A stretch of 6,299 nt of DNA from Acetobacteraceae bacterium (GCA_019237355.1 JAFAHH010000887.1:1-6299), one strand, 5' to 3'; positions 1-6,006 are shown, counted from the first letter of the stretch. The notes: generated by a model not told the origin, from the sequence alone. A program made the numbers and translations.

Positions 1-681
1 GGCCTCGCGTGCCTTGCCGCGCGCCTCATCGCGCAGACGGGCGCGTTTGCGTTGCAGGCATCGTTGCAGTTTGCGGGCGTGCTGCTTGAGGAGCCTGGCC
101 TCGGCCTCGCGCCGCTCGAGCACGAACCAGAGGCCGGGATCGGCGGCGCGGCGCTCACGCCAACGCGCCCAGCCGAGCGAGGCGAACAGGCCCGGGTCCT
201 TGGGCGGATCGGCGGGGATGCGGAGGTAGCGCAGGCGGCGCTTCGTCTGCTCGTACTGGCCGCGTTCGGCGAGCAGCTTGAGGGCGCCTCGCTGAGCGCG
301 CCGGTGCAGCCGGCATTCCGCTTGCCACTCGCCCCTGAGCGCCCGGACGTAGAGGTCGCGCGCCTCGGCGCAGTTCTCGCAATGATACCGCCCGCTGCAT
401 CGGCTGCTGCCCCAATGGCTGCCGCGCCGCTCGCACCACGCTTCCATGCGACGGTGGAAGGTCGGCTTCTTGAACAGACGCTTCGGCGCGGGCCTTTGCT
501 TGTAATAGGCGTCCTGGATGATCTCGACCCGGAATATGCGCTCGCGCGCCTCAGACGTGATCTCCTCCGGCTTGGGCTCGGGCTCGGGTTCTGTCCGCAC
601 GCGGGTTGAGCGCGCGAACGGGGTGGGATTGAGGATGGCGCGGTAGAGGCGGCGGAGGGAACGCGGCAGGAATTCGAACAC
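1..681 (-). CDS. Hypothetical Arg-rich protein with Cys/His cluster (3' end outside window)
   Basis: I do not recognise this protein. The minus-strand frame is open from a GTG at 681-679 to the left edge, giving 227 codons without a stop; its C-terminus lies outside. The start is chosen because GGAGG (693-689) sits 7 nt upstream of the GTG. The N-terminus is basic (VFEFLPRSLRRLYRAIL), followed by a Glu/Pro stretch at residues 31-39 (EPEPEPKPE). A cluster of Cys83, Cys95, Cys101, Cys104 and Cys123, with His89, His100 and His126 nearby, could bind a metal such as zinc. From about residue 108 the chain is very rich in Arg, Glu, Ala and Leu and probably helical; the end (188-227) looks like a charged coiled coil. 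No signal peptide or membrane segment is visible. It diverges from the methyltransferase, so it need not belong to the polysaccharide locus. I am fairly sure it is a real gene; its function is unknown. Confidence 0.72.
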   Translation of the reverse strand, partial: MFEFLPRSLRRLYRAILNPTPFARSTRVRTEPEPEPKPEEITSEARERIFRVEIIQDAYYKQRPAPKRLFKKPTFHRRMEAWCERRGSHWGSSRCSGRYHCENCAEARDLYVRALRGEWQAECRLHRRAQRGALKLLAERGQYEQTKRRLRYLRIPADPPKDPGLFASLGWARWRERRAADPGLWFVLERREAEARLLKQHARKLQRCLQRKRARLRDEARGKAREA

Positions 682-688
682 TGGTCCC

Positions 689-693
689 CCTCC
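689..693 (-). promoter_or_regulatory. Strong ribosome binding site for the GTG start at 681
   Basis: On the minus strand the bases before the GTG read AAGGAGGGGGACCA, with GGAGG 7 nt from the start codon. This is a near-ideal Shine-Dalgarno sequence and is the main argument for the GTG start and for the reality of this gene, which has no early ATG. Confidence 0.7.
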
Positions 694-867
694 TTCGCCT
701 CGGGGTTGAAACGGGCTCGGCTGTGTAGAGGGTATATAGTCCTAGATGCAAGGGGAATTTTGCCGCGCCGGCGGCTGTGTTGCTTTCTGGGGCGCAGGCA
801 AGTTTCGAGCTATGTGCAACCGCCCGATGGGAACAGGAAGTTGATGGCAGCCCGATGCCCGCCCGTC

Positions 868-905
868 ACCACCTTGATGTGATTGGACCACCTTGATGTG
901 ATTGG
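868..905. repeat. Perfect tandem duplication, 2 x 19 bp
   Basis: The unit ACCACCTTGATGTGATTGG occurs at 868-886 and again at 887-905 with no spacer and no mismatch. The second copy ends two bases into the GGAG (904-907) that serves as ribosome binding site for the methyltransferase at 915. In the first copy the same place reads GGAC. Each copy contains TGTGATT, so two such half-sites lie 19 bp apart in the same orientation. Whether this is a regulatory repeat or a recent replication-slippage duplication cannot be decided from one sequence. Confidence 0.9.
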
Positions 906-907
906 AG
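904..907 (+). promoter_or_regulatory. Ribosome binding site for the methyltransferase
   Basis: GGAG lies 7 nt upstream of the ATG at 915, which supports that start. It straddles the right border of the 19-bp tandem repeat. Confidence 0.55.
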
Positions 908-914
908 TGGTGCG

Positions 915-1808
915 ATGGATAGTTCTTCAGCGGAAGGTCACGGCTCCGCGGCTGCCAGCGTGAAGGCGAACAGCCGAGAACGTGTTTCACGAGCTCTTCG
1001 AGAAGGCGAGAGGCTTTCTGAGCTCGTGCGCGTCGCCGGCCGATCCCTATCGGCGAACGCCCTCCGCTTCGCTCGTCGAGTTGAAACCAGTTTGGGGGTA
1101 TGGCGGTTGCTGGCGCCCCCTCTCGTACTGCATTCACGCCGCCGGATGTACGTGGCGTATCGTCCTGACTGCGATGTCGTTCATCATCTTCACCCCGAGC
1201 TCGCGGTGCTGGCCGAAAGCTGGGTGAAGCATACTCCCAAGAATAGCGGTGACCTGCCGCGGCTTTACGCACTGGCGTTCAACATCAAGCAGATCATCGC
1301 CGAAGGCGTGCCGGGCGACTTCGCCGAGCTCGGGGTATTCCGTGGCAACTCCGCCGCAGTGCTGGCCCATTACGCCCGCCAGCACGGACGCTCGGTCTTC
1401 CTGTTCGACACGTTCGAAGGTTTCGCCGCGAAGGACTTATCGAGAACTGATGCAAACAAGGTGAGAGATTTTGCTGCCACATCGGTGGATATGGCGCGCG
1501 AAGTCGCGGGTGATTCTCAGGTGGTGTATGTAAAGGGACGCTTCCCCGAGACGGTCAATGCCGACACGGAGAGGCGGCAGTACGCGGTTGTGCATCTGGA
1601 TTGTGATCTGTACGAACCGATGATTGCCGGCCTGAGATTTTTTTTCCCGAGATTGTCGCCGGGCGGTCTGCTCGTGATCCACGATTACGGCGGTGCGCAC
1701 TGGGATGGAGTGAAGCGGGCCGTAGACGAGTTTACGACCGGGATCAACGAGAGGTTGGTGCAGCTTCCTGACAAAGCCGGTACCGCGATGCTCAGGAAGT
1801 CGGCATAA
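915..1808 (+). CDS. TylF/MacrocinOMT-family SAM-dependent O-methyltransferase
   Basis: This is a 297-residue class I methyltransferase of the TylF/MycF (macrocin O-methyltransferase) family. It likely transfers a methyl group from S-adenosylmethionine to a sugar hydroxyl in the cytoplasm. The SAM-binding motif is GDFAELGVFRGNSA at 134-147. LFDTFEGF at 163-170 is the typical second strand with its acidic residue. LDCDLYEP at 228-235 carries Asp229 and Asp231, and HDY at 256-258 carries Asp257; in the MycF/TylF enzymes aspartates in these positions bind the divalent metal. SPGGLL (248-253) is the usual late-domain turn. Residues 1 to about 100 are basic and poorly defined, so the start could be later, but ATG 915 has a fitting ribosome binding site. 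In polysaccharide loci such enzymes usually methylate a repeat-unit or terminal sugar; the exact acceptor is unknown. An uninterrupted run of eight T at 1638-1645 encodes part of LRFFFPRL and leaves the frame intact. Confidence 0.9.
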   Translation: MDSSSAEGHGSAAASVKANSRERVSRALREGERLSELVRVAGRSLSANALRFARRVETSLGVWRLLAPPLVLHSRRRMYVAYRPDCDVVHHLHPELAVLAESWVKHTPKNSGDLPRLYALAFNIKQIIAEGVPGDFAELGVFRGNSAAVLAHYARQHGRSVFLFDTFEGFAAKDLSRTDANKVRDFAATSVDMAREVAGDSQVVYVKGRFPETVNADTERRQYAVVHLDCDLYEPMIAGLRFFFPRLSPGGLLVIHDYGGAHWDGVKRAVDEFTTGINERLVQLPDKAGTAMLRKSA

Positions 1809-1930
1809 GCGGTGGCCGTCGAGGGCGGCGGTCCGGAAACCGGGATCCGAGCGCAATCTCGTCTCCTTGGCGAGAAGCGGGGCCAGCATCCACCCTGTGT
1901 CGCCCGACGTCCGGCGTTCTTCAGGGCCGG
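1809..1930. other. Convergent intergenic region (122 bp)
   Basis: The methyltransferase (plus) and the flippase (minus) end towards each other here, so a bidirectional terminator would be expected. The only hairpin I see is weak: CCGGC at 1911-1915 pairs with GCCGG at 1926-1930 around a 10-nt loop, without a T-tract on either side. I cannot call a terminator. Confidence 0.4.
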
Positions 1931-3406
1931 CTAAACCCTCGTCGCCTCCTGCGGTGTAATCCGGAGAGATTGTCTAGCGGCAACTTGCGCCCATTTTGCG
2001 CAAAATCGCTCGCGCAAATCCATCCAAATTTCCGGAGCGAGCCAGCGAATCAAGCCCAGATACAACATCAGCCCGAGCAGGCCGACAAGCAGCAACTGGG
2101 CGACTGGTCGCGCTGAAAACGGCGGCAGCAGCGAGATAGCCCAGCTCGCCCCGGCGGAGAAGGCCGAGGCAAGAAACGGTTTGACGTAAATCGAGGCGAC
2201 CCGACGCGCGGATACCCCCGTCTTCTTGAACGCGAGATATACAAAAGCGATTTTGGTCACATAGAACAGGCTCACTCCGGCCGCTGTCCCGCTCGCTTGA
2301 CCGAGCAAGCTACCAGTGAGGACCAAAGCGAAAAAGATTGGGATTTCCACGAGGGAATATAGGAAAAGCGATCTGAACTCCCCGACTGCCCACATCAGCG
2401 TGCTGGAAGTCCAGCTGACCGAATCGAATGCCAACCCGACACTCAGAAGCTGAATGACGGGGATTGACGCGCTCCATGTCCCGCCGAAGAAAAGGCTGAC
2501 GACCGGGGCCGCTGCCGCAGCCTGGAGGCACGCAAGCGGAAACAGGCACGAGAAGACGAGCTTGCACGCTTTGAGTGCCGCTTGTGATTGCCGGTCCGGA
2601 TCGGATTTGTACTGCGCGAGCACCGGATAGAGGACCGCGCTCAAGTTTCCTGCGAGCATGAGCAAGGGTTGAGCCGCGAAGCGAAAGCCGAAGTAGTAAA
2701 TGCCGACCGTTGCGTCCTTTGCAAGCAATCCGAGCATGAACGTGGCCCCCTGCCCGATCATAGCGATCGTAACACGGGTGGCGAAGGCGTACGTCGTGTC
2801 GCCCACAAGATACCGCCAGCGCGTGGGGCGGGGCGCCAGTCTGATTCCCCCAGAAGTCAGGTACCACCAGACGACGGCTTTGGCCGCGGCGAGCAAGGGC
2901 ATGGGTAGCAGAAAGCTGTACGCACCGAATCCCGACCAGGCGAGAAACACAGTGAGAGACGATTGAACGACCGACTCGGCCGCTCCGTACAGCGCGGTAG
3001 TTCTGAAGCGCATCTGTGCGCGAAGAAGCATCCCGGGTACGATCGAAAGGGCGCCGAGTGGTATGGAGAGTGCGGCGACCGCGAGCAGACCGGTTAACTG
3101 CGGGACATCGTAAACAGCAGCCGCAAGGGGGGACACCGCGACGACAAGGATGCCGGCTATCAGGGCGGGGCCAACGCTCATCCACATCGCGGGACCGGAC
3201 CAGAGCGTTAGAGCACCCCGGCGCCGAAGCAGTACCTCTTCCAGCCCGATATTCGTCAGCGTCCATGCAATGTTCGTGACAGTATACGTCAAGCCAATCA
3301 GACCGAAATCGGCGGGCCTGAGCAGCATCGCAAGCAAGAGCTGACTGACGAACACGCAGGCGCGCCCGACCACGTCCTGGGCCAGCAGGAACACCATTCC
3401 CGTCAA
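1931..3406 (-). CDS. Wzx-type polysaccharide flippase (MOP superfamily)
   Basis: This 491-residue integral membrane protein fits the polysaccharide transport (PST/Wzx, WzxC-like) branch of the MOP superfamily, which moves undecaprenyl-linked repeat units across the cytoplasmic membrane. The N-terminal QDVVGRACVFVSQLLLAMLL followed by RPADFGLIGL matches the first helix and loop of these exporters (helix, then L.P.dFG). Many further hydrophobic stretches follow, as expected for 12-14 helices, for example ALIAGILVVAVSPLAAAVY, MIGQGATFMLGLLA and LLLVGLLGLMLYLGLI. Two short basic cytoplasmic stretches (RPTRWRY, KKTGVSARRV) separate helix groups. The C-terminal 25 residues are polar. Length is normal for the family. 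The start is uncertain: TTG 3406 is the longest usual start and an ATG lies at 3397, but neither has a good ribosome binding site. The frame stays open to a stop at 3514-3512 and the upstream codons (YTDQSGIGARAL) look like a typical Wzx N-terminus. It probably belongs with the upstream glycosyltransferases. Confidence 0.9.
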   Translation of the reverse strand: MTGMVFLLAQDVVGRACVFVSQLLLAMLLRPADFGLIGLTYTVTNIAWTLTNIGLEEVLLRRRGALTLWSGPAMWMSVGPALIAGILVVAVSPLAAAVYDVPQLTGLLAVAALSIPLGALSIVPGMLLRAQMRFRTTALYGAAESVVQSSLTVFLAWSGFGAYSFLLPMPLLAAAKAVVWWYLTSGGIRLAPRPTRWRYLVGDTTYAFATRVTIAMIGQGATFMLGLLAKDATVGIYYFGFRFAAQPLLMLAGNLSAVLYPVLAQYKSDPDRQSQAALKACKLVFSCLFPLACLQAAAAAPVVSLFFGGTWSASIPVIQLLSVGLAFDSVSWTSSTLMWAVGEFRSLFLYSLVEIPIFFALVLTGSLLGQASGTAAGVSLFYVTKIAFVYLAFKKTGVSARRVASIYVKPFLASAFSAGASWAISLLPPFSARPVAQLLLVGLLGLMLYLGLIRWLAPEIWMDLRERFCAKWAQVAARQSLRITPQEATRV

Positions 3407-3512
3407 CGCGCGCGCGCCGATCCCTGATTGATCGGTGTAAACCAGGTTGCTTATGAGGTTCGATCCATCGGCGATGGGAGCGCGTCGAGAGCTTTGCGGT
3501 GAATTACTACGT

Positions 3513-3539
3513 TATGATAATCTGCTGTAGGTCATCATA
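3513..3539. repeat. Inverted repeat in the flippase leader
   Basis: TATGATAA at 3513-3520 and TCATCATA at 3532-3539 are inverted copies matching at 7 of 8 positions, separated by 11 nt. The patch is clearly richer in A+T than its surroundings and includes -10-like hexamers (TATGAT) on both strands. It sits about 110-130 bp upstream of the flippase start, a plausible place for a promoter or a dimeric regulator's site. No convincing -35 box was found. Confidence 0.45.
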
Positions 3540-3554
3540 GTCTGAGGAGCTTGT

Positions 3555-3568
3555 GGAATCTCGATTCC
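3555..3568. repeat. Short palindrome GGAATC-TC-GATTCC
   Basis: Two perfect 6-bp arms flank a 2-nt centre. It lies 15 bp from the 3513-3539 inverted repeat. In DNA it could be a dimer binding site; the 2-nt centre is too small for a good RNA hairpin. Chance occurrence is possible. Confidence 0.4.
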
Positions 3569-3876
3569 GCCGCCACTCCTATCGGAACGGGCCTGGTGGG
3601 CTACTCCTCTATGTCCGCAGGACTGGCCATCTCGTGGTCTCTGGATGATCGATCCGGCCACGTCAAACACAATTGCGAGCGCCCGGGGTCATCGGAGCGC
3701 ATCAACTGCAGGGGGCAGTCGAAACGAGTGTGCTCGAGAATGACACTTCGGAATGATCCGAGATTGCGGCGGTACCAGACGGGATCCCAGTTAGATCGCG
3801 AGAGATCGACGGCCGGCGAATGCCGACAATCACCAGTGACGTCGGTTCACCGTTCGAGAGCCCGGCGGAGGGCGCG

Positions 3877-4626
3877 TCAATGTGCGTCTATCACATTGCG
3901 AGCGCGTGCCCCCGCGTCCCGGTGGGCTCGTGCATCCTCGAGGATTTCTCGGTAGACTTGCTCGGTCTCGGCCGCGACACGCCGCAGAGACATCTTCTCG
4001 ATATTGATTTGCGACCGCGCCTTCGCCTCGGCCAGACACTGCGGCTCGCCGAGCAAATCGGACAACGCGTTTGCAAGCAAATCGGGCCGGTCGGGCGGAA
4101 CGAGTATCCCGGCGGCTCCGTTTTCGAGCATCTCCTTGTTCCCCCCGACATCCGTCGCAACCACGGCACACCCTGCTTCCCTGGCTTCCGAGAGTACGAG
4201 GCTGGCCGGCTCCGAGCGGGATGCGAGCACGAAGATGTCGGCGCCGCGCATATACGATCCGGGATCATCCGTATGTCCGCGGAAGACGACTCGCCCTGCC
4301 GGCGCCACGTCACGCGCGAGCGCTTCGTACTCCGCCTGATGGGGGCCGCTGCCAACCAAATAAAGATGTGCCTCGGGAAAGCGACGGCAAATGATCGCAA
4401 AAGCTTTAATCAGGTCATCTACCCCTTTTCGAGGATGAAGGCCGCCCACGTGCAGAATTGCCGGCCGACTCAGTATCGCGGCGTGTGAGGGCGAGCCCGG
4501 GGATCGGGGGGAATGGATTGTCCCGTTGAGGACCGTTCTTACCTTTCTGGCGGGTATGCCGCGCCGGATCATCGACTGAGTTACGAAACCGCTTACGCCA
4601 ATGACGCGATCCGCCGTGCCCATCAC
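3877..4626 (-). CDS. C-terminal (donor-binding) fragment of the broken GT4 gene
   Basis: This 249-codon open frame runs from GTG 4626 to TGA 3879-3877 and encodes the glycosyltransferase group 1 domain. It contains ADRVIGVSGFVTQSMIRRG, the loop HVGGLHPRKGVDDLIKAF, LVGSGPHQAEYEALA, and the E-x7-E donor site SEPASLVLSE followed by AGCAVVATDVGGNKEML. GTG 4626 is unlikely to be a real start, because the same frame continues upstream with family-like sequence (ALKSVTTVHNEFQTLAIV) until it meets the frameshift near 4690. It should be read with the N-terminal fragment as one disrupted gene. Confidence 0.65.
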   Translation of the reverse strand: MMGTADRVIGVSGFVTQSMIRRGIPARKVRTVLNGTIHSPRSPGSPSHAAILSRPAILHVGGLHPRKGVDDLIKAFAIICRRFPEAHLYLVGSGPHQAEYEALARDVAPAGRVVFRGHTDDPGSYMRGADIFVLASRSEPASLVLSEAREAGCAVVATDVGGNKEMLENGAAGILVPPDRPDLLANALSDLLGEPQCLAEAKARSQINIEKMSLRRVAAETEQVYREILEDARAHRDAGARARNVIDAH

Positions 4627-4937
4627 AATTGCCAGTGTCTGGAACTCGTTATGGACCGTCGTGACGGATTTGAGCGCAGGAATGTGCGGAAAACTGCGCC
4701 GACCAGCGTGCTGGCGATCATGTGCGCGTGAACGATGTCAGGCTTGAACGCCCGGATCAAGCGGACGAGAGCAAGCAATTTGATAGCAGGGCGCGGCGAC
4801 CGGGCCCCGTGTGCGATCTTGACATGCTTCACGCCGTGAGGCGCGAGTACCGCGTCGAAGTGACCTCCGCGGCGGCAGAGGTAGACGGGGTGTACCGCGT
4901 CCGCCTGCGTGCAGGCGAGATCGACGGCTGCGCACAC
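4623..4937 (-). CDS. N-terminal fragment of the broken GT4 gene
   Basis: This 104-codon open frame runs from GTG 4937 to TGA 4625-4623. It holds the acceptor-side Rossmann domain of the GT4 enzyme, with NVCAAVDLACTQA and the motif KPDIVHAHM near residue 70. Its last 20 or so residues (after VGAVFR) are out-of-frame sequence and do not resemble the family. The true N-terminus (VRILHLLTHTH) lies just upstream in another frame. As it stands it could not form a complete enzyme. Its TGA overlaps the GTG at 4626 of the next open frame (GTGA), so gene callers may report two overlapping genes here. Confidence 0.6.
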   Translation of the reverse strand: MCAAVDLACTQADAVHPVYLCRRGGHFDAVLAPHGVKHVKIAHGARSPRPAIKLLALVRLIRAFKPDIVHAHMIASTLVGAVFRTFLRSNPSRRSITSSRHWQL

Positions 4938-5053
4938 GTTCCCATTGGCGCGGGATGTGTGTGCGTAAGGAGATGGAGGATTCTCACTGCTTCGGCGGCT
5001 CTGGACCTGCGGTTGTTGAAATAGATGTCACATCTCGCAGCGTGCTGGGCCGG

Positions 5054-5920
5054 TCACAGCTCAAGCACACGCTCAGGCTCCATACGGCCGGTTAGGAGAT
5101 CACGGAAAGCCAGGATATTGCCCCGCAGGCGCCCCCTCCGGTCCACATAAGGCTCCGGCCGCAGCGAACGCAGCACGTTTATGGCCATATTTTTTGCCAG
5201 ATGCGTCAGCGCGCGGCGGAGAGGATAACCCTGCTTCTTGCGGCTCAGATACAATGGGTTCGCGATTTGGGAGTAGCCGAGGCGCACGCCTGATCCGCGT
5301 CCCGACTTTACACCGAGATGGACGCCACACGCCGACTCGATCCGTACGATGCCTCCAAATTGACGCAGGCGGCGCGACAAATCGACATCCTCCTGCCAAG
5401 CGTAGAGCGGAAGCCTTTCGTCGAACCAGATGCCGTTCTGGCGCACCGGCGCGACGCGCACGGCCATGTTGCACCCGTAACCGTTGAAAGCCGGCCGCAC
5501 CTCCCCATCCGCCACTGTATGCTCAGCTACGATCTTCCGCGCTGCATCAATCGAGAGTCCAGGCCCCTTGATTCCATCCGCAAGGACGAGGCCCGTGGCA
5601 ACGACAATCGACGGATCCCGCTGCATCTCCTGCTCGATCGCCGCAAGGTAGGACGGGTGCGGGATGAAGTCGTCGTCGAAGAAGACGACGACGTCCGCAT
5701 CGGCGCGCCTGAGGATCGCATTACGCTGCGGCGAGCTTCCCTGGGCTGCGGTTATGGCGATGACATCGCTGAGAACGGATGCACATCCGCGGTAATCGGA
5801 CTCGCTTGCGCCGCAGACAACGATGGAATCCGGCGGCCGGGATTGTCGGCCCAACTCGGTCAATGTGGCGGCGAGTATATCCGGCCGCCCAAAGGTCGGT
5901 ATTCCAACAGCGATCTTCAT
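5054..5920 (-). CDS. Family-2 glycosyltransferase (GT-A fold)
   Basis: This intact 288-residue protein is a GT2 family transferase that would add a sugar from a nucleotide-sugar donor to a lipid-linked acceptor at the cytoplasmic face of the membrane. The N-terminus KIAVGIPTFGRPDILAATL is the typical first strand and helix. SSPQRNAILRRADADVVVFF leads into Asp82-Asp83-Asp84, the DXD-like metal and nucleotide-binding motif. NGYGCNMAVR at 146-155 is the acceptor-side loop, and WQEDVDLSRRL at 175-185 contains the ED motif with the presumed catalytic base. No membrane helix is present; the C-terminal region is basic (KKQGYPLRRALTHLAKN), which may hold it to the membrane. The start ATG 5920 lacks a clear ribosome binding site, but gives the family N-terminus exactly. 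It lies 66 bp upstream of the GT4 gene and 86 bp downstream of the membrane protein, consistent with one operon. The sugar specificity cannot be inferred. Confidence 0.9.
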   Translation of the reverse strand: MKIAVGIPTFGRPDILAATLTELGRQSRPPDSIVVCGASESDYRGCASVLSDVIAITAAQGSSPQRNAILRRADADVVVFFDDDFIPHPSYLAAIEQEMQRDPSIVVATGLVLADGIKGPGLSIDAARKIVAEHTVADGEVRPAFNGYGCNMAVRVAPVRQNGIWFDERLPLYAWQEDVDLSRRLRQFGGIVRIESACGVHLGVKSGRGSGVRLGYSQIANPLYLSRKKQGYPLRRALTHLAKNMAINVLRSLRPEPYVDRRGRLRGNILAFRDLLTGRMEPERVLEL

Positions 5921-5930
5921 GTCAGTCGAC

Positions 5931-5997
5931 TACGGTGTCCCGGCAGGGTTCGCAACGTGTCTTCGCGCGCGGCGGATTCAAGCGCGGGACACCCGTA
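5931..5997. repeat. Inverted repeat ahead of the GT2 gene
   Basis: TACGGTGTCCCG at 5931-5942 pairs with CGGGACACCCGTA at 5985-5997. The arms are complementary over 12 bp with one bulged base and enclose 42 nt. The element fills most of the 86-bp gap between the membrane protein stop (6009-6007) and the GT2 start (5920), ending about 11 nt before the ATG on the transcript. It could form a long-loop hairpin that affects translation or mRNA stability of the downstream genes. There is no T-tract, so it is not an obvious terminator. Confidence 0.6.
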
Positions 5998-6006
5998 TGA
6001 TATGTA

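Larger units (their letters stand above)
682..914. other. Divergent intergenic region (233 bp)
   Basis: This region separates the starts of two divergent genes and should hold promoters for both. An A+T-rich patch, GGTATATAGT, lies at 731-740 and is the best -10-like sequence, but I could not pair it with a convincing -35 box on either strand. The right end holds a perfect 19-bp tandem duplication at 868-905. Minus-strand open frames that cross this area run antisense to the methyltransferase and look like shadows. Confidence 0.5.
3407..3876. other. 470-bp gap without a confident gene
   Basis: This stretch lies between the end of the broken family-4 glycosyltransferase and the annotated start of the flippase. 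It is unusually long for an operon of this type. It holds an A+T-rich patch with two inverted repeats (3513-3539 and 3555-3568), which may form part of a flippase promoter or operator. The minus frame 3846-3601 is open for 81 codons and has a protein-like composition, but has no ATG, GTG or TTG in its first 47 codons and no family I recognise; it could be a remnant. A plus-strand frame starting at 3551 has shadow-like, Arg/Ser-rich composition and runs into the glycosyltransferase. Confidence 0.5.
3877..4987 (-). pseudogene. Family-4 glycosyltransferase, frame broken twice
   Basis: Read across three frames, this region encodes one complete GT4 (GT-B fold) glycosyltransferase of about 370 residues, the normal length. 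Such enzymes transfer a sugar from a nucleotide-sugar donor to a growing lipid-linked glycan. The first frame starts at GTG 4987 and reads VRILHLLTHTHP, a typical GT4 N-terminus. Near 4954-4949 the homology moves to a second frame: ANGNVCAAVDLACTQA, later FKPDIVHAHM. Near 4700-4681 it moves again to a third frame: HIPALKSVTTVHNEFQ, then the donor-binding domain with ILHVGGLHPRKGVDDL, and SEPASLVLSEAREAG containing the E-x7-E motif, then VVATDVGG. The chain ends at TGA 3879-3877. Both breaks correspond to one missing base each. Either the gene is inactivated or the sequence has two single-base errors. The flanking genes keep intact frames. The family call is secure; whether it is a true pseudogene is not. 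Confidence 0.85.

Noticed and set aside
52..609. Plus-strand 185-codon open frame
   Set aside because: It lies opposite the minus-strand frame 681-1, which has a strong ribosome binding site and better composition; the plus-strand product is Ala/Leu/Pro/Arg-rich, as expected of an antisense shadow.
878..903. CRP/FNR-type binding site
   Set aside because: TGTGATT occurs twice but in direct, not inverted, orientation, and arises simply from the 19-bp duplication; no matching second half-site is present.
742..1272. Minus-strand 176-codon open frame
   Set aside because: It overlaps the first third of the methyltransferase in antisense, has no recognisable domain and has shadow-like composition.
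1911..1930. Hairpin CCGGC/GCCGG as a terminator between convergent genes
   Set aside because: The stem is only 5 bp, the loop 10 nt, and there is no T-tract on either strand.
2310..3266. Minus-strand 318-codon open frame inside the flippase
   Set aside because: It is another frame of the same strand; it is rich in Arg, Cys and Gly without hydrophobic segments, while the flippase frame has clear family features.
3551..3955. Plus-strand 134-codon open frame in the gap
   Set aside because: Its Ser/Arg-rich product has no recognisable motif and its 3' end is antisense to the GT4 gene; no ribosome binding site supports it.
3820..4488. Plus-strand 222-codon open frame
   Set aside because: It is antisense to the GT4 donor-binding domain, whose motifs are unmistakable on the minus strand.
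5669..5692. Perfect 9-bp inverted repeat GTCGTCGTC / GACGACGAC with 6-nt loop
   Set aside because: It is explained by the codons for Val-Val-Val-Phe-Phe-Asp-Asp-Asp at the catalytic motif of the GT2 enzyme, so coding constraint accounts for it.
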